From assembly GCF_001686925.1 (NCBI RefSeq), contig NZ_LVEN01000010.1:124001-188000 (forward strand): DNA of 64,000 nucleotides. Reading direction: 5' to 3'. Position 1 is the stretch's first letter. The number at the start of each line of letters is the position of its first letter. The notes beneath the pieces are model-generated. The model ran no database searches. It was not told the DNA's origin and saw nothing but the letters and a program-made list of their open reading frames with translations. Below, piece after piece: positions 17,288-25,143 of this stretch. Source of the stretch: Flavobacterium piscis. Its GTDB lineage: Bacteria; Bacteroidota; Bacteroidia; Flavobacteriales; Flavobacteriaceae. The translations under genes and the position numbers were made by a program.

Positions 17288-17740
17288 TTAGATATTGTCA
17301 GATGCGTACCATTCGGCAAACGATGATTCTGTTTCCTGAAGTTTAAGTGAGAAAAGAGAAATATCTTTTGGTAAACGTGCAATAATTCGATCTGCAAAAT
17401 CAACTACCATGTTTTCGCTTGTTGGCTGATAATCAACTAAAATTACGTGATGTCCACGATTTTTCAATTCATTTGCCAATTCGATATGAGGTGTAGTTTC
17501 GTTAAAAACCGTTGCATGATCAAACTGATCGACGATTTCTTCTTTTACAATTTTCTTTAAGTCCGAAAAATCAATTACCATTCCGAACTTTACATTCGAT
17601 CGATCTGTGATTGGCGAACCAATAACCGTTACCGATAATTTATAACTATGTCCGTGAACGTTTTTGCATTTTCCGTCGTAACCGTACAAAGCATGTCCGG
17701 TTTCGAAACTAAATTGCTTTGTAATTCTGATATTACTCAT
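17288..17740 (-). CDS. queD: 6-carboxy-5,6,7,8-tetrahydropterin synthase
   Basis: 150 residues. QueD converts 7,8-dihydroneopterin triphosphate to 6-carboxytetrahydropterin, the second step of queuosine precursor (preQ0) synthesis. Zinc-binding histidines are at H16 (ETGHAL), H29 and H31 (NVHGHSY), and the catalytic Cys is C25. The DQFDHATV segment supplies the Asp/His pair, and the C-terminal ETESSFAEW holds the substrate-binding Glu. It is monocistronic, with a -7 box directly upstream. Confidence 0.93.
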   Translation of the reverse strand: MSNIRITKQFSFETGHALYGYDGKCKNVHGHSYKLSVTVIGSPITDRSNVKFGMVIDFSDLKKIVKEEIVDQFDHATVFNETTPHIELANELKNRGHHVILVDYQPTSENMVVDFADRIIARLPKDISLFSLKLQETESSFAEWYASDNI

Positions 17741-17759
17741 CGATTTGAATTTTAGGTTG

Positions 17760-17767
17760 CAAATTTA
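17760..17767 (-). promoter_or_regulatory. TANNTTTG -7 box for queD
   Basis: On the minus strand the site reads TAAATTTG, 20 bases before the queD ATG. It sits in the 31-base gap between queD and the small gene upstream. Confidence 0.6.
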
Positions 17768-17771
17768 CAAA

Positions 17772-17948
17772 TTAATAACCGTTTTCGTCTCTTTTTTTAG
17801 CTCTGTTATACATCCAATATGCAATTAGAATCAAAACGACGAAAGGAATAAACGATCCGATGATCACTCCAATCTGATAACTGCCATCAGGAGCTGTTTT
17901 AATTTTCTCTGCAACATCGACTTTTTGAAATAATGAAATGATTGTCAT
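17772..17948 (-). CDS. small single-pass membrane protein, 58 aa
   Basis: A short gene with one hydrophobic helix (GVIIGSFIPFVVLILIAYW, about residues 27-45) followed by a basic tail (MYNRAKKRDENGY). This suggests an inner-membrane protein with its C-terminus in the cytoplasm. The N-terminal half is amphipathic. The size and shape resemble small accessory subunits of respiratory complexes or CcmD-like proteins, but no family can be named. It lies between queD and the enoyl-CoA hydratase-like gene on the same strand. Confidence 0.65.
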   Translation of the reverse strand: MTIISLFQKVDVAEKIKTAPDGSYQIGVIIGSFIPFVVLILIAYWMYNRAKKRDENGY

Positions 17949-18049
17949 AAGTTATAAATTTAATAAATTCCAATATTTTAAAATTCCAAATTCCAATAAA
18001 AACTTAATTATATCGAATTTGGAATTTCCTATTTGGAATTTTATTTTTT

Positions 18050-18814
18050 TTATTTTTTAAACTGCGTCAAAGCCTTTTTTGAAAAATCAGATAAAACCAA
18101 TTTTCCGGTAATCGCAGCACGTTCTATAAGTAATGATTCCCAATGTTCTGTTCCTTCCCAAATGATTTTCTTCATTTCCTGCAAAGCCTCAGGATTATAC
18201 AAACTCAATTTTTGGGCAAAATTGGCCACTGCACTATCAAGTTCTTCTGCTTTATGAATTTCCGAAAATAATTTATGTGCTAAAGCCCATTCAGCAGATT
18301 TCCATTCTTGTGCAGCTAGCGTCATTTCGGCCATTGCAGCTTTTCCTATTTTGCGCGAAACGGCTGGCTCAATCACAAACGGACCAATACCAATCGCTAA
18401 TTCTGATAGTTTTACAGCACTTTCAGGAGTTGCCAAAACATAATCGCAAGCCGATATAATTCCGACACCGCCGCCAACAGCTTTTCCCTGAACACGACCG
18501 ATAATAAGTTTAGAACAATTGCGCATGGCATTTAGCAAATGAGCAAAACCAGAGAAAAACTCAGTTCCCTGCTCCTCATTTTCTACCTGCAAAAGCTCAT
18601 CAAACGAAGCACCTGAGCAAAACACTCTCGATCCTTCGCTCTGTAAAATAATTACAGACACATTTTCGTTAAGGCTTAAAGAATTAATTTCGGCTGTTAA
18701 TCGATCCAACAATTGTCTTGGAAAAGAATTACTCGCCGGATGACCAAATTGCACTGTTGCAACAGCATTATTAAAGATAGTTTCCAAAGAACCATTTTGA
18801 TTTTCTAAACTCAT
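18050..18814 (-). CDS. enoyl-CoA hydratase/isomerase family protein
   Basis: 254 residues with the crotonase fold. The oxyanion-hole segments are visible: SRVFCSGASFDEL, and GRVQGKAVGGGVGIISACDYVLAT. The Glu in KLSELAIGIGP occupies the place of a catalytic acid of hydratases. The other catalytic Glu position is less clear, so the exact reaction (enoyl-CoA hydration, methylglutaconyl-CoA hydration or isomerisation) is open. The spacer to the small membrane gene holds palindromic GGAATTTGGAATT words. Confidence 0.87.
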   Translation of the reverse strand: MSLENQNGSLETIFNNAVATVQFGHPASNSFPRQLLDRLTAEINSLSLNENVSVIILQSEGSRVFCSGASFDELLQVENEEQGTEFFSGFAHLLNAMRNCSKLIIGRVQGKAVGGGVGIISACDYVLATPESAVKLSELAIGIGPFVIEPAVSRKIGKAAMAEMTLAAQEWKSAEWALAHKLFSEIHKAEELDSAVANFAQKLSLYNPEALQEMKKIIWEGTEHWESLLIERAAITGKLVLSDFSKKALTQFKK

Positions 18815-18962
18815 AAAAAATAGTTTTGATCGTAAAGTTACGGTTTTGAAAAATAATTTTACCTGAACGTGATTTGAAATTTGTTTTTTGAAAATTAATT
18901 GACTTTATTTGCTATCGCTTTGGGGGATTAGGTTTATTTAATTTTTCAACGCATTATAAAAA

Positions 18963-19039
18963 GGGGGATTAGCTCATTTGGCTAGAGTACTTGCCTGGCA
19001 GGCAAGGGGTGACCGGTTCGAATCCGGTATTCTCCACCA
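18963..19039 (+). tRNA. tRNA-Ala (anticodon GGC)
   Basis: 77 bases with an encoded CCA end. The acceptor arm GGGGGAT pairs with ATTCTCC (two G-U pairs). The D-arm is GCTC/GAGT and the anticodon stem CTTGC/GCAAG encloses the loop CTGGCAG with anticodon GGC. The T-arm is ACCGG/CCGGT around TTCGAAT. A terminator hairpin follows. Confidence 0.95.
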
Positions 19040-19047
19040 GTAAAATC

Positions 19048-19081
19048 AAGCACTTACATAACATTTGTAAGTGCTTTTCTT
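19048..19081 (+). terminator. terminator after tRNA-Ala
   Basis: AAGCACTTACA pairs with TGTAAGTGCTT over 11 bp, followed by TTCTTTTT. Confidence 0.8.
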
Positions 19082-19369
19082 TTTGGTACAAACTATACTG
19101 CAACATTTTTGCTATTCCTTTTATAAAATAAGTTAAGACGCACAAAGCTTTGTATTGATTTAGCTTTGTGAACTTTTGCATTGAAAATCACTCTTAAATA
19201 AAAATCTTTGCGTTCTCTGCGGTAAAAAATAATTAGTTAGTATAATTTAACCTCTGTAACAATTCTTCAAACAAATCGTCTATATAACATTAAACAAATT
19301 TCAGCATAAAAGAACATTTTGCTTCATTTACAAAACAGACAACCAATAACATAAACCAGAACTGACCGT
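19082..19369. other. gene-free spacer with repeat remnants
   Basis: About 290 AT-rich bases without a credible gene. TCTTTGCGTTCTCTGCGGT near 19203 and CGCACAAAGCTTTG near 19139 are fragments of the rRNA-unrelated GCAAAG/GCGGT repeat seen in full at 57839-57947. No integrase or att duplication was found beside the tRNA. Confidence 0.45.
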
Positions 19370-20740
19370 ATGAAAAATAAAATCTTACTACTATTTTTAT
19401 TTTTGACAACCCTAGCATTTGCTCAAAAACCAACTTTTAAGATTAAATATTCTGAGCAATTGGCAGTTTTTGTTTTTCTGCAAAGTCTCTCAGAGAATTA
19501 CCCTGAAAATGTTTTCAAAACTGAATTTGAAAAATCAAAATACAATACAGAAAAATACAAAACCATCATTTCAAACTTCGATAAACTAAATATTTACTAC
19601 AGTTATCCATTTGACGAATATCCGTTTGGCTCCAAAAAAACAATGCAAACAGAAGATATCGTGAAAAAAAATCTGATTGAAACCGAAAACCTAACAGATT
19701 TCAAACTTCGAACTATTGGCTTTATTTCCAGTAAAACGCTGAGTGATTTTGCCGAAAGCATTTCAGCATTTACCCCAATTTACAACGAACTAATCTATAA
19801 TCCCAATAAAGAAAAATTCGAAAAACAAATCGAAGAAATTAAAAAATATTCTAACGAGCATAGTATCGAAAACTATTTTCAAACAGGATTAACATTTTAC
19901 AATTCCAGCTGGGACAATTCAATTCCTTTCGAAATAGCTTTTTATCCCCTTCCCAATTCTCAGGGATTTACAGCACAAGCATTCTGCAACAACTTTATTA
20001 GCGCAGTACAAACCGACTTAAAATCGCATAAAGATTTGTTTAGTGTAATGCTGCACGAAACGTATCATATTATTTATGACGAGCAATCACTTGAAGTAAA
20101 AACCCAAATTGATCGCTATTTCAAAGAAAGCAAATCAAAATACAGCAATTACGCCTATCAGCTTATGAACGAAGCTTTGGCAACCGCATTAGGAAACGGT
20201 TATGTTTACGAAAAACTAGACGGAAAAATGGATTCCGAAGACTGGTATAATAAAAAATACATCAGTCTTATGGCAAAGCAAATTTATCCCTTAGTAACAG
20301 AATATATTGACCAAAAGAAACCTATGGATAAAAACTTTATCGACAGTTACATCAATCTCTACGAAGTAAATTTTCCGGAATGGATAAACGAACTCAATAA
20401 CATAATGAGTTACCGATATGTTCTAACCGAAAACAAAGAAGACATCAATGCGATAAGAAAAATGTATCGTTATCGTTCCAGAACCGAAGAAGAATATCAA
20501 ATTACAAAAAGCAGCATTGAAAAAATGAAAACAACATCGCTTACAAAAGTGATCGTCATCTCAAAAAACAGTGCCGAAAAGATCAAACTATTAAAAAATG
20601 AATTCCCGGAATTAAAAAACTGGAACCCCAATGCCAACAAGGAATTTGCAAACATGATTTTATTAAACGACAAAAGTCAATTGATTGTGCTGAACCAAAA
20701 AACAGCAACAATCGAAACACTTTTTAAATCCATAAAATAA
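19370..20740 (+). CDS. secreted hypothetical protein with HExxH zinc-protease motif, 456 aa
   Basis: Not recognised as a named family. A clear signal peptide (KILLLFLFLTTLAFAQ) is followed by about 435 residues. The segment MLHETYHIIYDEQ holds HExxH with H229, E230 and H233, and LMNEALATALGNG about 33 residues later offers a Glu (about 267) as third zinc ligand. This spacing and the NEALA context resemble gluzincin-type metallopeptidases. The N-terminal half is Lys/Glu/Phe-rich and the last 100 residues look like a separate alpha/beta segment. Predicted to be periplasmic or exported. The HExxH reading is direct; peptidase activity is inferred. It is monocistronic, with a terminator after it. 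Confidence 0.8.
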   Translation: MKNKILLLFLFLTTLAFAQKPTFKIKYSEQLAVFVFLQSLSENYPENVFKTEFEKSKYNTEKYKTIISNFDKLNIYYSYPFDEYPFGSKKTMQTEDIVKKNLIETENLTDFKLRTIGFISSKTLSDFAESISAFTPIYNELIYNPNKEKFEKQIEEIKKYSNEHSIENYFQTGLTFYNSSWDNSIPFEIAFYPLPNSQGFTAQAFCNNFISAVQTDLKSHKDLFSVMLHETYHIIYDEQSLEVKTQIDRYFKESKSKYSNYAYQLMNEALATALGNGYVYEKLDGKMDSEDWYNKKYISLMAKQIYPLVTEYIDQKKPMDKNFIDSYINLYEVNFPEWINELNNIMSYRYVLTENKEDINAIRKMYRYRSRTEEEYQITKSSIEKMKTTSLTKVIVISKNSAEKIKLLKNEFPELKNWNPNANKEFANMILLNDKSQLIVLNQKTATIETLFKSIK

Positions 20741-20776
20741 ATATTATTAAGCCCAACCGTTACACAAAATTATAAA

Positions 20777-20816
20777 AGAAATCAAGAGTCAGTTTATCAA
20801 TTGGTTCTTGATTTCT
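20777..20816. terminator. bidirectional terminator between convergent genes
   Basis: AGAAATCAAGA pairs with TCTTGATTTCT over 11 bp; the right arm touches the stop codon of the minus-strand gene. Confidence 0.75.
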
Positions 20817-20992
20817 TATTTTTCACTCGCATTGTTGTCAAAATCCGGTTCGTCTTCTTCGGGTTTCTTAAAATCATTGTTCAGTAAATCGGTTAACTTC
20901 TTTTTCTCTTTCTGATTCTTTTTTGTAGTCAATACCACTAAAATAATCGCCACCGCAACTACAATTCCTATTATTATCCAATTGATATCCAT
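20816..20992 (-). CDS. small single-pass membrane protein with acidic tail, 58 aa
   Basis: Start taken at the ATG at 20992 (MDINWIIIG), because the longer frame upstream is A/T-rich and lacks protein-like character. One membrane helix (about residues 5-24, IIIGIVVAVAIILVVL) is followed by a basic stretch (KKNQKEKKK) and an acidic end (KPEEDEPDFDNN). The arrangement suggests a cytoplasmic C-terminus. Function unknown. Confidence 0.65.
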   Translation of the reverse strand: MDINWIIIGIVVAVAIILVVLTTKKNQKEKKKLTDLLNNDFKKPEEDEPDFDNNASEK

Positions 20993-21107
20993 AACGCTAA
21001 TTTTTATTAAAGTTAATGATTTAAACTTGTAGAACATTATCAAAACGTTAAACCTGAAGTATCATAAAATTCAGGAGCAGAAACCCAAGTTTTCAAAAAG
21101 AACATTA

Positions 21108-21178
21108 GTCCTGCTCTCCACTGTATCTTTTCCCTGCTAAAGAAGCAGGAAAAAGGATGCCGTTTCGATCAGGGCTAA
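21108..21178 (-). ncRNA. structured repeat element (candidate small RNA family), copy 2
   Basis: Read on the minus strand: TTTAGCCCTGATCGAAACGG, CATCCTTTTT, a hairpin CCTGCTTCTTTAGCAGG, then AAAAGATACAGTGGAGAGCAGG. It matches copies at 2306, 23829 and 62481. With the copy at 23829 the similarity extends about 35 bases further (CTTTTTGAAAA ... TTTCTGCTCCT, down to about 21073). A minus-strand reading frame over it is an artefact. Confidence 0.55.
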
Positions 21179-21289
21179 ACGAGAAGTTTTTAGTTTTATT
21201 AGAAACATTTTTCTTTATATTTATATCTGCAAAAAGGCATTTGGTTTTTAATTCACTAAAAACCTTTACAAAACAACACCTCAAATACC

Positions 21290-21760
21290 GTGAATACATC
21301 ATCTAATAATTTCAGTGTCGCCCTCACGAAAATGCTTAAAAATCTAAAAAAGCCTTTATCAATTGGCTTGCTATTCTTCATAAGTACCTTTTTAGAAATT
21401 TACTGGGCTGTTGGCGAACTTTCGGACAGGATGTCAAGTGGCAATCCTGATGCTTCGTTTTTTGATGATGCTTATTTAATTTCATTGTTTACAACTATCT
21501 TTTTGACCATTGTATTTCTTTTTCTTTCCCTCATTAAAAACAAATATTTAAAAGTCACCATTCAATTCATGTTCTTAATTTCAGTTTGGTTTTTCTGGAA
21601 TTATAGCATTTTTGTCGATCGCGAATCGTCGTGGAGCACCTATACTTTCAACGAAGAAATTTATTACACCCTTTCGGTTTCAATTTTGCCGGTCTTAATT
21701 TTATCAATTCCCACAATATTTGGTTTAAATTATATCTTAAAAAGTCATGAACCAAAATAA
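21290..21760 (+). CDS. four-helix membrane protein, 156 aa
   Basis: Not recognised. It has four hydrophobic segments, near residues 24-42, 63-84, 87-106 and 127-150, with an acidic extracytoplasmic-looking loop after helix 1. The start is probably GTG at 21290; the ATG at 21332 (MLKNLKK) is a good alternative that would remove 14 residues. The 3' end overlaps the next gene by 14 bases, so it is the first of a run of four co-directional genes encoding membrane proteins and a lipoprotein. Confidence 0.7.
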   Translation: MNTSSNNFSVALTKMLKNLKKPLSIGLLFFISTFLEIYWAVGELSDRMSSGNPDASFFDDAYLISLFTTIFLTIVFLFLSLIKNKYLKVTIQFMFLISVWFFWNYSIFVDRESSWSTYTFNEEIYYTLSVSILPVLILSIPTIFGLNYILKSHEPK

Positions 21761-22343
21761 AAAATCAACAATAGTTTTAAGAGTTTATCTAATTCTTAGT
21801 TTGTCTTTGGCAATAGATTGCCTGTTGTACTATTATAAACTCATTAGTTTACGAGGCTATTACAGCGATGTGGTTCTCTACTGGCTGTGGTTTTTAACCA
21901 GCTTTGTGGTGATTGTAGTGTTTTGGAAAAAAATTATGGCAAAATTACTTTTGGGAGGAATTATATTAGCCATAATACTGAGTATTTTACCTCTGATGAT
22001 GCCTTTTTACGCATGGATACTTTCGACTACACCATTAGGATTAATGATGGATAGAAATCTAAATGAAAAATATAGGGCGCAAATTGTAAGCTACAGCGCA
22101 ATGGCACCACCGTGGCTTGAAGTAATAGAAAAACACGGTTTATTGGAAAAAAGAATATTAAAAAGTACTGATTATCAACTCATGAACGATAATCTAAATG
22201 TAAAAATCAGAACAGCAAAAGATATTATTTTTAATCACGAAACTGATAGCACACTTACGCTTACTCTATTTTATGGCGGCCCAAACAAAACCATTACCTT
22301 CAACAAAAATACCGGGGAAGTCTTGAACATAAAAACAAATTGA
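21747..22343 (+). CDS. membrane protein with C-terminal soluble domain, 198 aa
   Basis: Not recognised. Three hydrophobic helices occupy residues 10-30, 40-62 and 66-95; a soluble part of about 90 residues follows (from NEKYRAQIVSY). Its end, FYGGPNKTITFNKNTGEVL, resembles a small beta-rich domain. It overlaps the preceding gene and is followed by another membrane gene 22 bases on, so a shared transcript is likely. Confidence 0.7.
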   Translation: MNQNKKSTIVLRVYLILSLSLAIDCLLYYYKLISLRGYYSDVVLYWLWFLTSFVVIVVFWKKIMAKLLLGGIILAIILSILPLMMPFYAWILSTTPLGLMMDRNLNEKYRAQIVSYSAMAPPWLEVIEKHGLLEKRILKSTDYQLMNDNLNVKIRTAKDIIFNHETDSTLTLTLFYGGPNKTITFNKNTGEVLNIKTN

Positions 22344-22365
22344 ATTGAACTAAAAACAAAACAAT

Positions 22366-22719
22366 ATGACACTATTACTCCGTTGGTTACTCGTGCCTAT
22401 AATAGCAATGATCATATTACTGTTATGGAAAGGCAGTCCAATACTTATAAAATCAGCCTTATTAATTGTTCCGTTGGTTCTCATAGTTAGCTGGTTTGCG
22501 CACGAAGGAGCCTTTAGCGGAAGCGGTGGATTAGAAAAACTTTATGGCATATTAACCATAATCGCATTCCTGGTTTGCTACGAAATTGGCATGTTATTTA
22601 ATCGCTTTTATTTGGCAAAAAAAAGCATCGAAACCGTTCATGACGATATACTTCTCACTATTGGTGCAGTTATATTAGTATTGTCAATTGTATATTTCTT
22701 TATAATTATTTCAGAATAA
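22366..22719 (+). CDS. four-helix membrane protein, 117 aa
   Basis: Not recognised. Hydrophobic segments lie near residues 4-21, 25-43, 58-78 and 94-115. Short polar loops, one of them Gly/Ser-rich (HEGAFSGSGGLEK), connect them. It has no motif that points to transport or catalysis. Third gene in the 21290-23774 run. Confidence 0.68.
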   Translation: MTLLLRWLLVPIIAMIILLLWKGSPILIKSALLIVPLVLIVSWFAHEGAFSGSGGLEKLYGILTIIAFLVCYEIGMLFNRFYLAKKSIETVHDDILLTIGAVILVLSIVYFFIIISE

Positions 22720-22742
22720 ATAAAAAACTAACCTGCCTGATT

Positions 22743-23774
22743 ATGAATCTTAAAATACAATCACTTACAGTTGTCTCATTTATTTTCCTCCTTTCCTGCA
22801 ACAACAAACAGGAAACCAAAAGCAGTAAACCTCAACTAAATAGAACAACAACTACCCAGAACGATTCTGTACAAACCGATGAACTTCCCAGAAAGGAAAG
22901 CATCAATTTATTTACTGTTACTTACAGAGACAGTACTGACGTCGCTTTTGTTTCGCTTTCAGACATTTACCCACTCAACGATACGGCTTCAGACACACTT
23001 GCTCTGCCCAATATCGAAAAAATGGAAAAAAAGTCTGCAAAATATTTCACCTTAGATAAAAAATACAGAAATCATTTTTTATCCAAAACCAATATTTCCG
23101 AAAACGACTCTTTGTTTGTCTACGATTATGCAAAAAACAAACTGGCATCATTTGCCATAAAAAATCTTAAAGCCGCTGCATGGCTAAACGGTTATTCATC
23201 CGAAGAAGACTGGCCTTATCCCAAATACTATTACATGATTGGGTTCGAAATCAGCAAACAAAGTTTAAAAGGGTTTAGCGATTATTATTCTGATGTGATC
23301 GTTTATGCAGGCAAAGAAAATCCGTTTGCAAACGAACCATTAAAACCAATTGTCTGGAAAAAAATCCCTGGTAAAGACTATCCATCTAAACCTATGAAAA
23401 AAGAAGATCGTGCACTCTTAAAAAGCACCGTTGCTGGCAATACATATTTATATAACACAGCTACTTATCAATATTTTTTACAAGACTATCTCGACAGTGA
23501 TAAAATAATTTATGCCAGACGCCTTTTGGTAACCAATTCTAAAACCAAAGAAATCATAATCGAAAAGCTTTACAGCCAAAGCGAAGGCACCTCTCCCGCT
23601 CCACTCAACGGAGAAAACGGAGATCACTCATTTGATCAATATACAGGTAAACTCTTTAAAAACAAACCACCAGTTGTATTTGGTTTTCAATATGAATCTT
23701 TTGGGTGTCCGGCAATTTCCCTTATCGACAAATCAAACGAAGACATTTATATTCAATGCGATAACCGACATTAA
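22743..23774 (+). CDS. lipoprotein, hypothetical, 343 aa
   Basis: A lipoprotein signal peptide ends in FLLSC with the lipid Cys at about residue 19. A Ser/Thr/Asn/Gln-rich linker (about 20-50) precedes a globular domain with many aromatic residues (WLNGYSSEEDWPYPKYYYMIGFE). Two Cys near the C-terminus (FGCPAISLI and IYIQCDN) could form a disulphide. Not recognised. Last of four probably co-transcribed genes. Confidence 0.72.
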   Translation: MNLKIQSLTVVSFIFLLSCNNKQETKSSKPQLNRTTTTQNDSVQTDELPRKESINLFTVTYRDSTDVAFVSLSDIYPLNDTASDTLALPNIEKMEKKSAKYFTLDKKYRNHFLSKTNISENDSLFVYDYAKNKLASFAIKNLKAAAWLNGYSSEEDWPYPKYYYMIGFEISKQSLKGFSDYYSDVIVYAGKENPFANEPLKPIVWKKIPGKDYPSKPMKKEDRALLKSTVAGNTYLYNTATYQYFLQDYLDSDKIIYARRLLVTNSKTKEIIIEKLYSQSEGTSPAPLNGENGDHSFDQYTGKLFKNKPPVVFGFQYESFGCPAISLIDKSNEDIYIQCDNRH

Positions 23775-23828
23775 ATTGATCATTTAGAAAATAAGGAGCA
23801 GAAAAATTCATTTTCAAAAAGACCAATT

Positions 23829-23900
23829 GTCCCGCTCTCGGCTATATCTTTTTCCTGCTCAAGAAGCAGTAAAAAGGATACCGCCTCGATCGGGGCTAAA
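23829..23900 (-). ncRNA. structured repeat element (candidate small RNA family), copy 3
   Basis: Minus strand: TTTAGCCCCGATCGAGGCGG, TATCCTTTTT, a hairpin around CTGCTTCTTGAGCAG, then AAAGATATAGCCGAGAGCGG. Its closest relative is copy 2 at 21108, with shared flanks down to about 23793. It lies antisense in the gap between the lipoprotein and VOC genes. Confidence 0.55.
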
Positions 23901-23969
23901 CTAGAAATTTTAGTTTTTATAAGAACTTTTTTTAGTTTCATTACCCAATAATTTAATTAAAACGTTTTC

Positions 23970-24341
23970 ATGAAAATTTCTTTCTGGCTTTATTGTTCAA
24001 ACTTCGAAGTGTCATTTGATTTTTATCAAAAAGTTTTTAATCTCAAAAACGAAACTTTTTCCAACAAAGCAAAAACTTTCTTTGTACCAATTGATAATCA
24101 TGCTGAATTAAAAATAAGCACTTTACAGAAACCCCTTAACGAAGGAAATATCGAAATAAACGAAGCAGATATAAATGATGTGTACAATCGTCTCATAAAA
24201 AACCAGCTTCCGCAAAGCGATGAATCAGACATAGAAAAGATGCCGGCAGGTACATTTTCAGGTCCTTGGGATTATCCCGGCGGAAAAGCACTTTTTCTAA
24301 AAGATCCGGACAATCATTTTATTGTTTTTATGGAGTGGTGA
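23970..24341 (+). CDS. VOC-superfamily (glyoxalase/bleomycin-resistance-like) protein
   Basis: 123 residues, two beta-alpha-beta-beta-beta modules. The start, WLYCSNFEVSFDFYQKVFNL, and the end, FLKDPDNHFIVFMEW, are typical for the vicinal-oxygen-chelate fold. The Glu in FMEW is a likely metal ligand. Whether it is an enzyme, a binding protein or a resistance protein cannot be told. Monocistronic, with a hairpin terminator downstream. Confidence 0.82.
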   Translation: MKISFWLYCSNFEVSFDFYQKVFNLKNETFSNKAKTFFVPIDNHAELKISTLQKPLNEGNIEINEADINDVYNRLIKNQLPQSDESDIEKMPAGTFSGPWDYPGGKALFLKDPDNHFIVFMEW

Positions 24342-24392
24342 TTTAACAATCCCGCTTATTTAAAGAGGAATAGTCATTTGACATACAAATTA

Positions 24393-24424
24393 AAAAAGCC
24401 ATTCTAAAGAGAGTGGCGTTTTTG
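24393..24424 (+). terminator. terminator after the VOC gene
   Basis: AAAAGCCATTCT pairs with AGAGTGGCGTTTT with two non-Watson-Crick positions, ending in a T run. Confidence 0.55.
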
Positions 24425-24594
24425 ATTGATAAAATAGTAGTTTAAAAACATAACTTATTTTGACTAAAAAATGACTTTTAGAGGAATAGCAGAAAACGGA
24501 ATTAATTTATTTTTACGATTAGAGATTATGCTTAATTATTTAAACAAAAAATAATATCAGAATAAATCATAAGCTAGAAGCTGTAATCGAAAGT

Positions 24595-24675
24595 GGGCTG
24601 AAAGCCCAAAAGCAATAGCGTAGTGCATCGCACTACGAACTAAAAGCAATCGTGAATATTGCCCTGAAAGGGCCA
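24595..24675 (+). repeat. REP element F1 upstream of the transposase
   Basis: Three hairpins in series: GGGCT-GAA-AGCCC, GTAGTGC-ATC-GCACTAC and TTGCCCT-GAA-AGGGC. The last hairpin ends 15 bases before the transposase ATG, so it lies in the 5' leader and could influence its expression. Confidence 0.85.
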
Positions 24676-24690
24676 AAGCAAAAAAATAAT

Positions 24691-25143
24691 ATGTCCCAAT
24701 CACTATCAAAAGTATATGTTCATTTAACATTTAGCACCAAAGGACGTTATCCATTTATTGACCATACTATACAAGAGAGATTATGGCAATATCTTGGCGG
24801 AATTTGCAAAGGGTTAGAATGCAATCCAATTCAGATTGGAGGAGATAAAGATCACGTACATATCTTATGTTTATTATCTAAAAAGATTACTCAAATGAAA
24901 TTGGCAGAAGAAGTAAAAAAGCAATCTTCGAAATGGATAAAAACGATAGATAAAAATTACGCAAAATTTTATTGGCAAGAAGGTTATGGCATTTTTTCTG
25001 TCAACCCATCACAACTGGAAATAGTAACACAGTACATTAAAAATCAAGAAGAGCATCATAAAAAACATACATTTAAAGAAGAACTACTGGCTTTTTTAAA
25101 TAAATACCAAGTAAAATATGATGAACGTTTTCTTTGGGATTAG
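24691..25143 (+). CDS. REP-associated Y1 (IS200-like) transposase, RAYT type
   Basis: 150 residues with the fold of HUH single-strand transposases. The HUH motif is DHVHIL (H55, H57) and the catalytic Tyr is Y115 in TQYIKNQEEHH. The sequence WQEGYGIFSVNPSQ and the NQEEHH string after the Tyr are typical of this group. Start taken at 24691; the longer frame upstream is REP sequence. The gene is enclosed by REP F1 on the left and REP R1 on the right, with R1 starting at the stop codon. This REP-gene-REP layout is that of RAYTs, which process REP hairpins, rather than of a plain IS200. All key residues are intact. A minimal IS200-like element is the alternative. Confidence 0.9.
   Translation: MSQSLSKVYVHLTFSTKGRYPFIDHTIQERLWQYLGGICKGLECNPIQIGGDKDHVHILCLLSKKITQMKLAEEVKKQSSKWIKTIDKNYAKFYWQEGYGIFSVNPSQLEIVTQYIKNQEEHHKKHTFKEELLAFLNKYQVKYDERFLWD

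Noticed and set aside
18969..19181. Minus-strand frame ending VENTGFEPVTPCLPGKYSSQMS-like sequence
   Set aside because: It is the well-known false translation of the antisense of a tRNA gene.
18963..19369. Genomic island integrated at tRNA-Ala
   Set aside because: No integrase, no direct repeat of the tRNA 3' end and no compositional shift that I could see downstream.
21105..21302. Minus-strand 65-codon frame
   Set aside because: It lies over the structured repeat element and is not protein-like.
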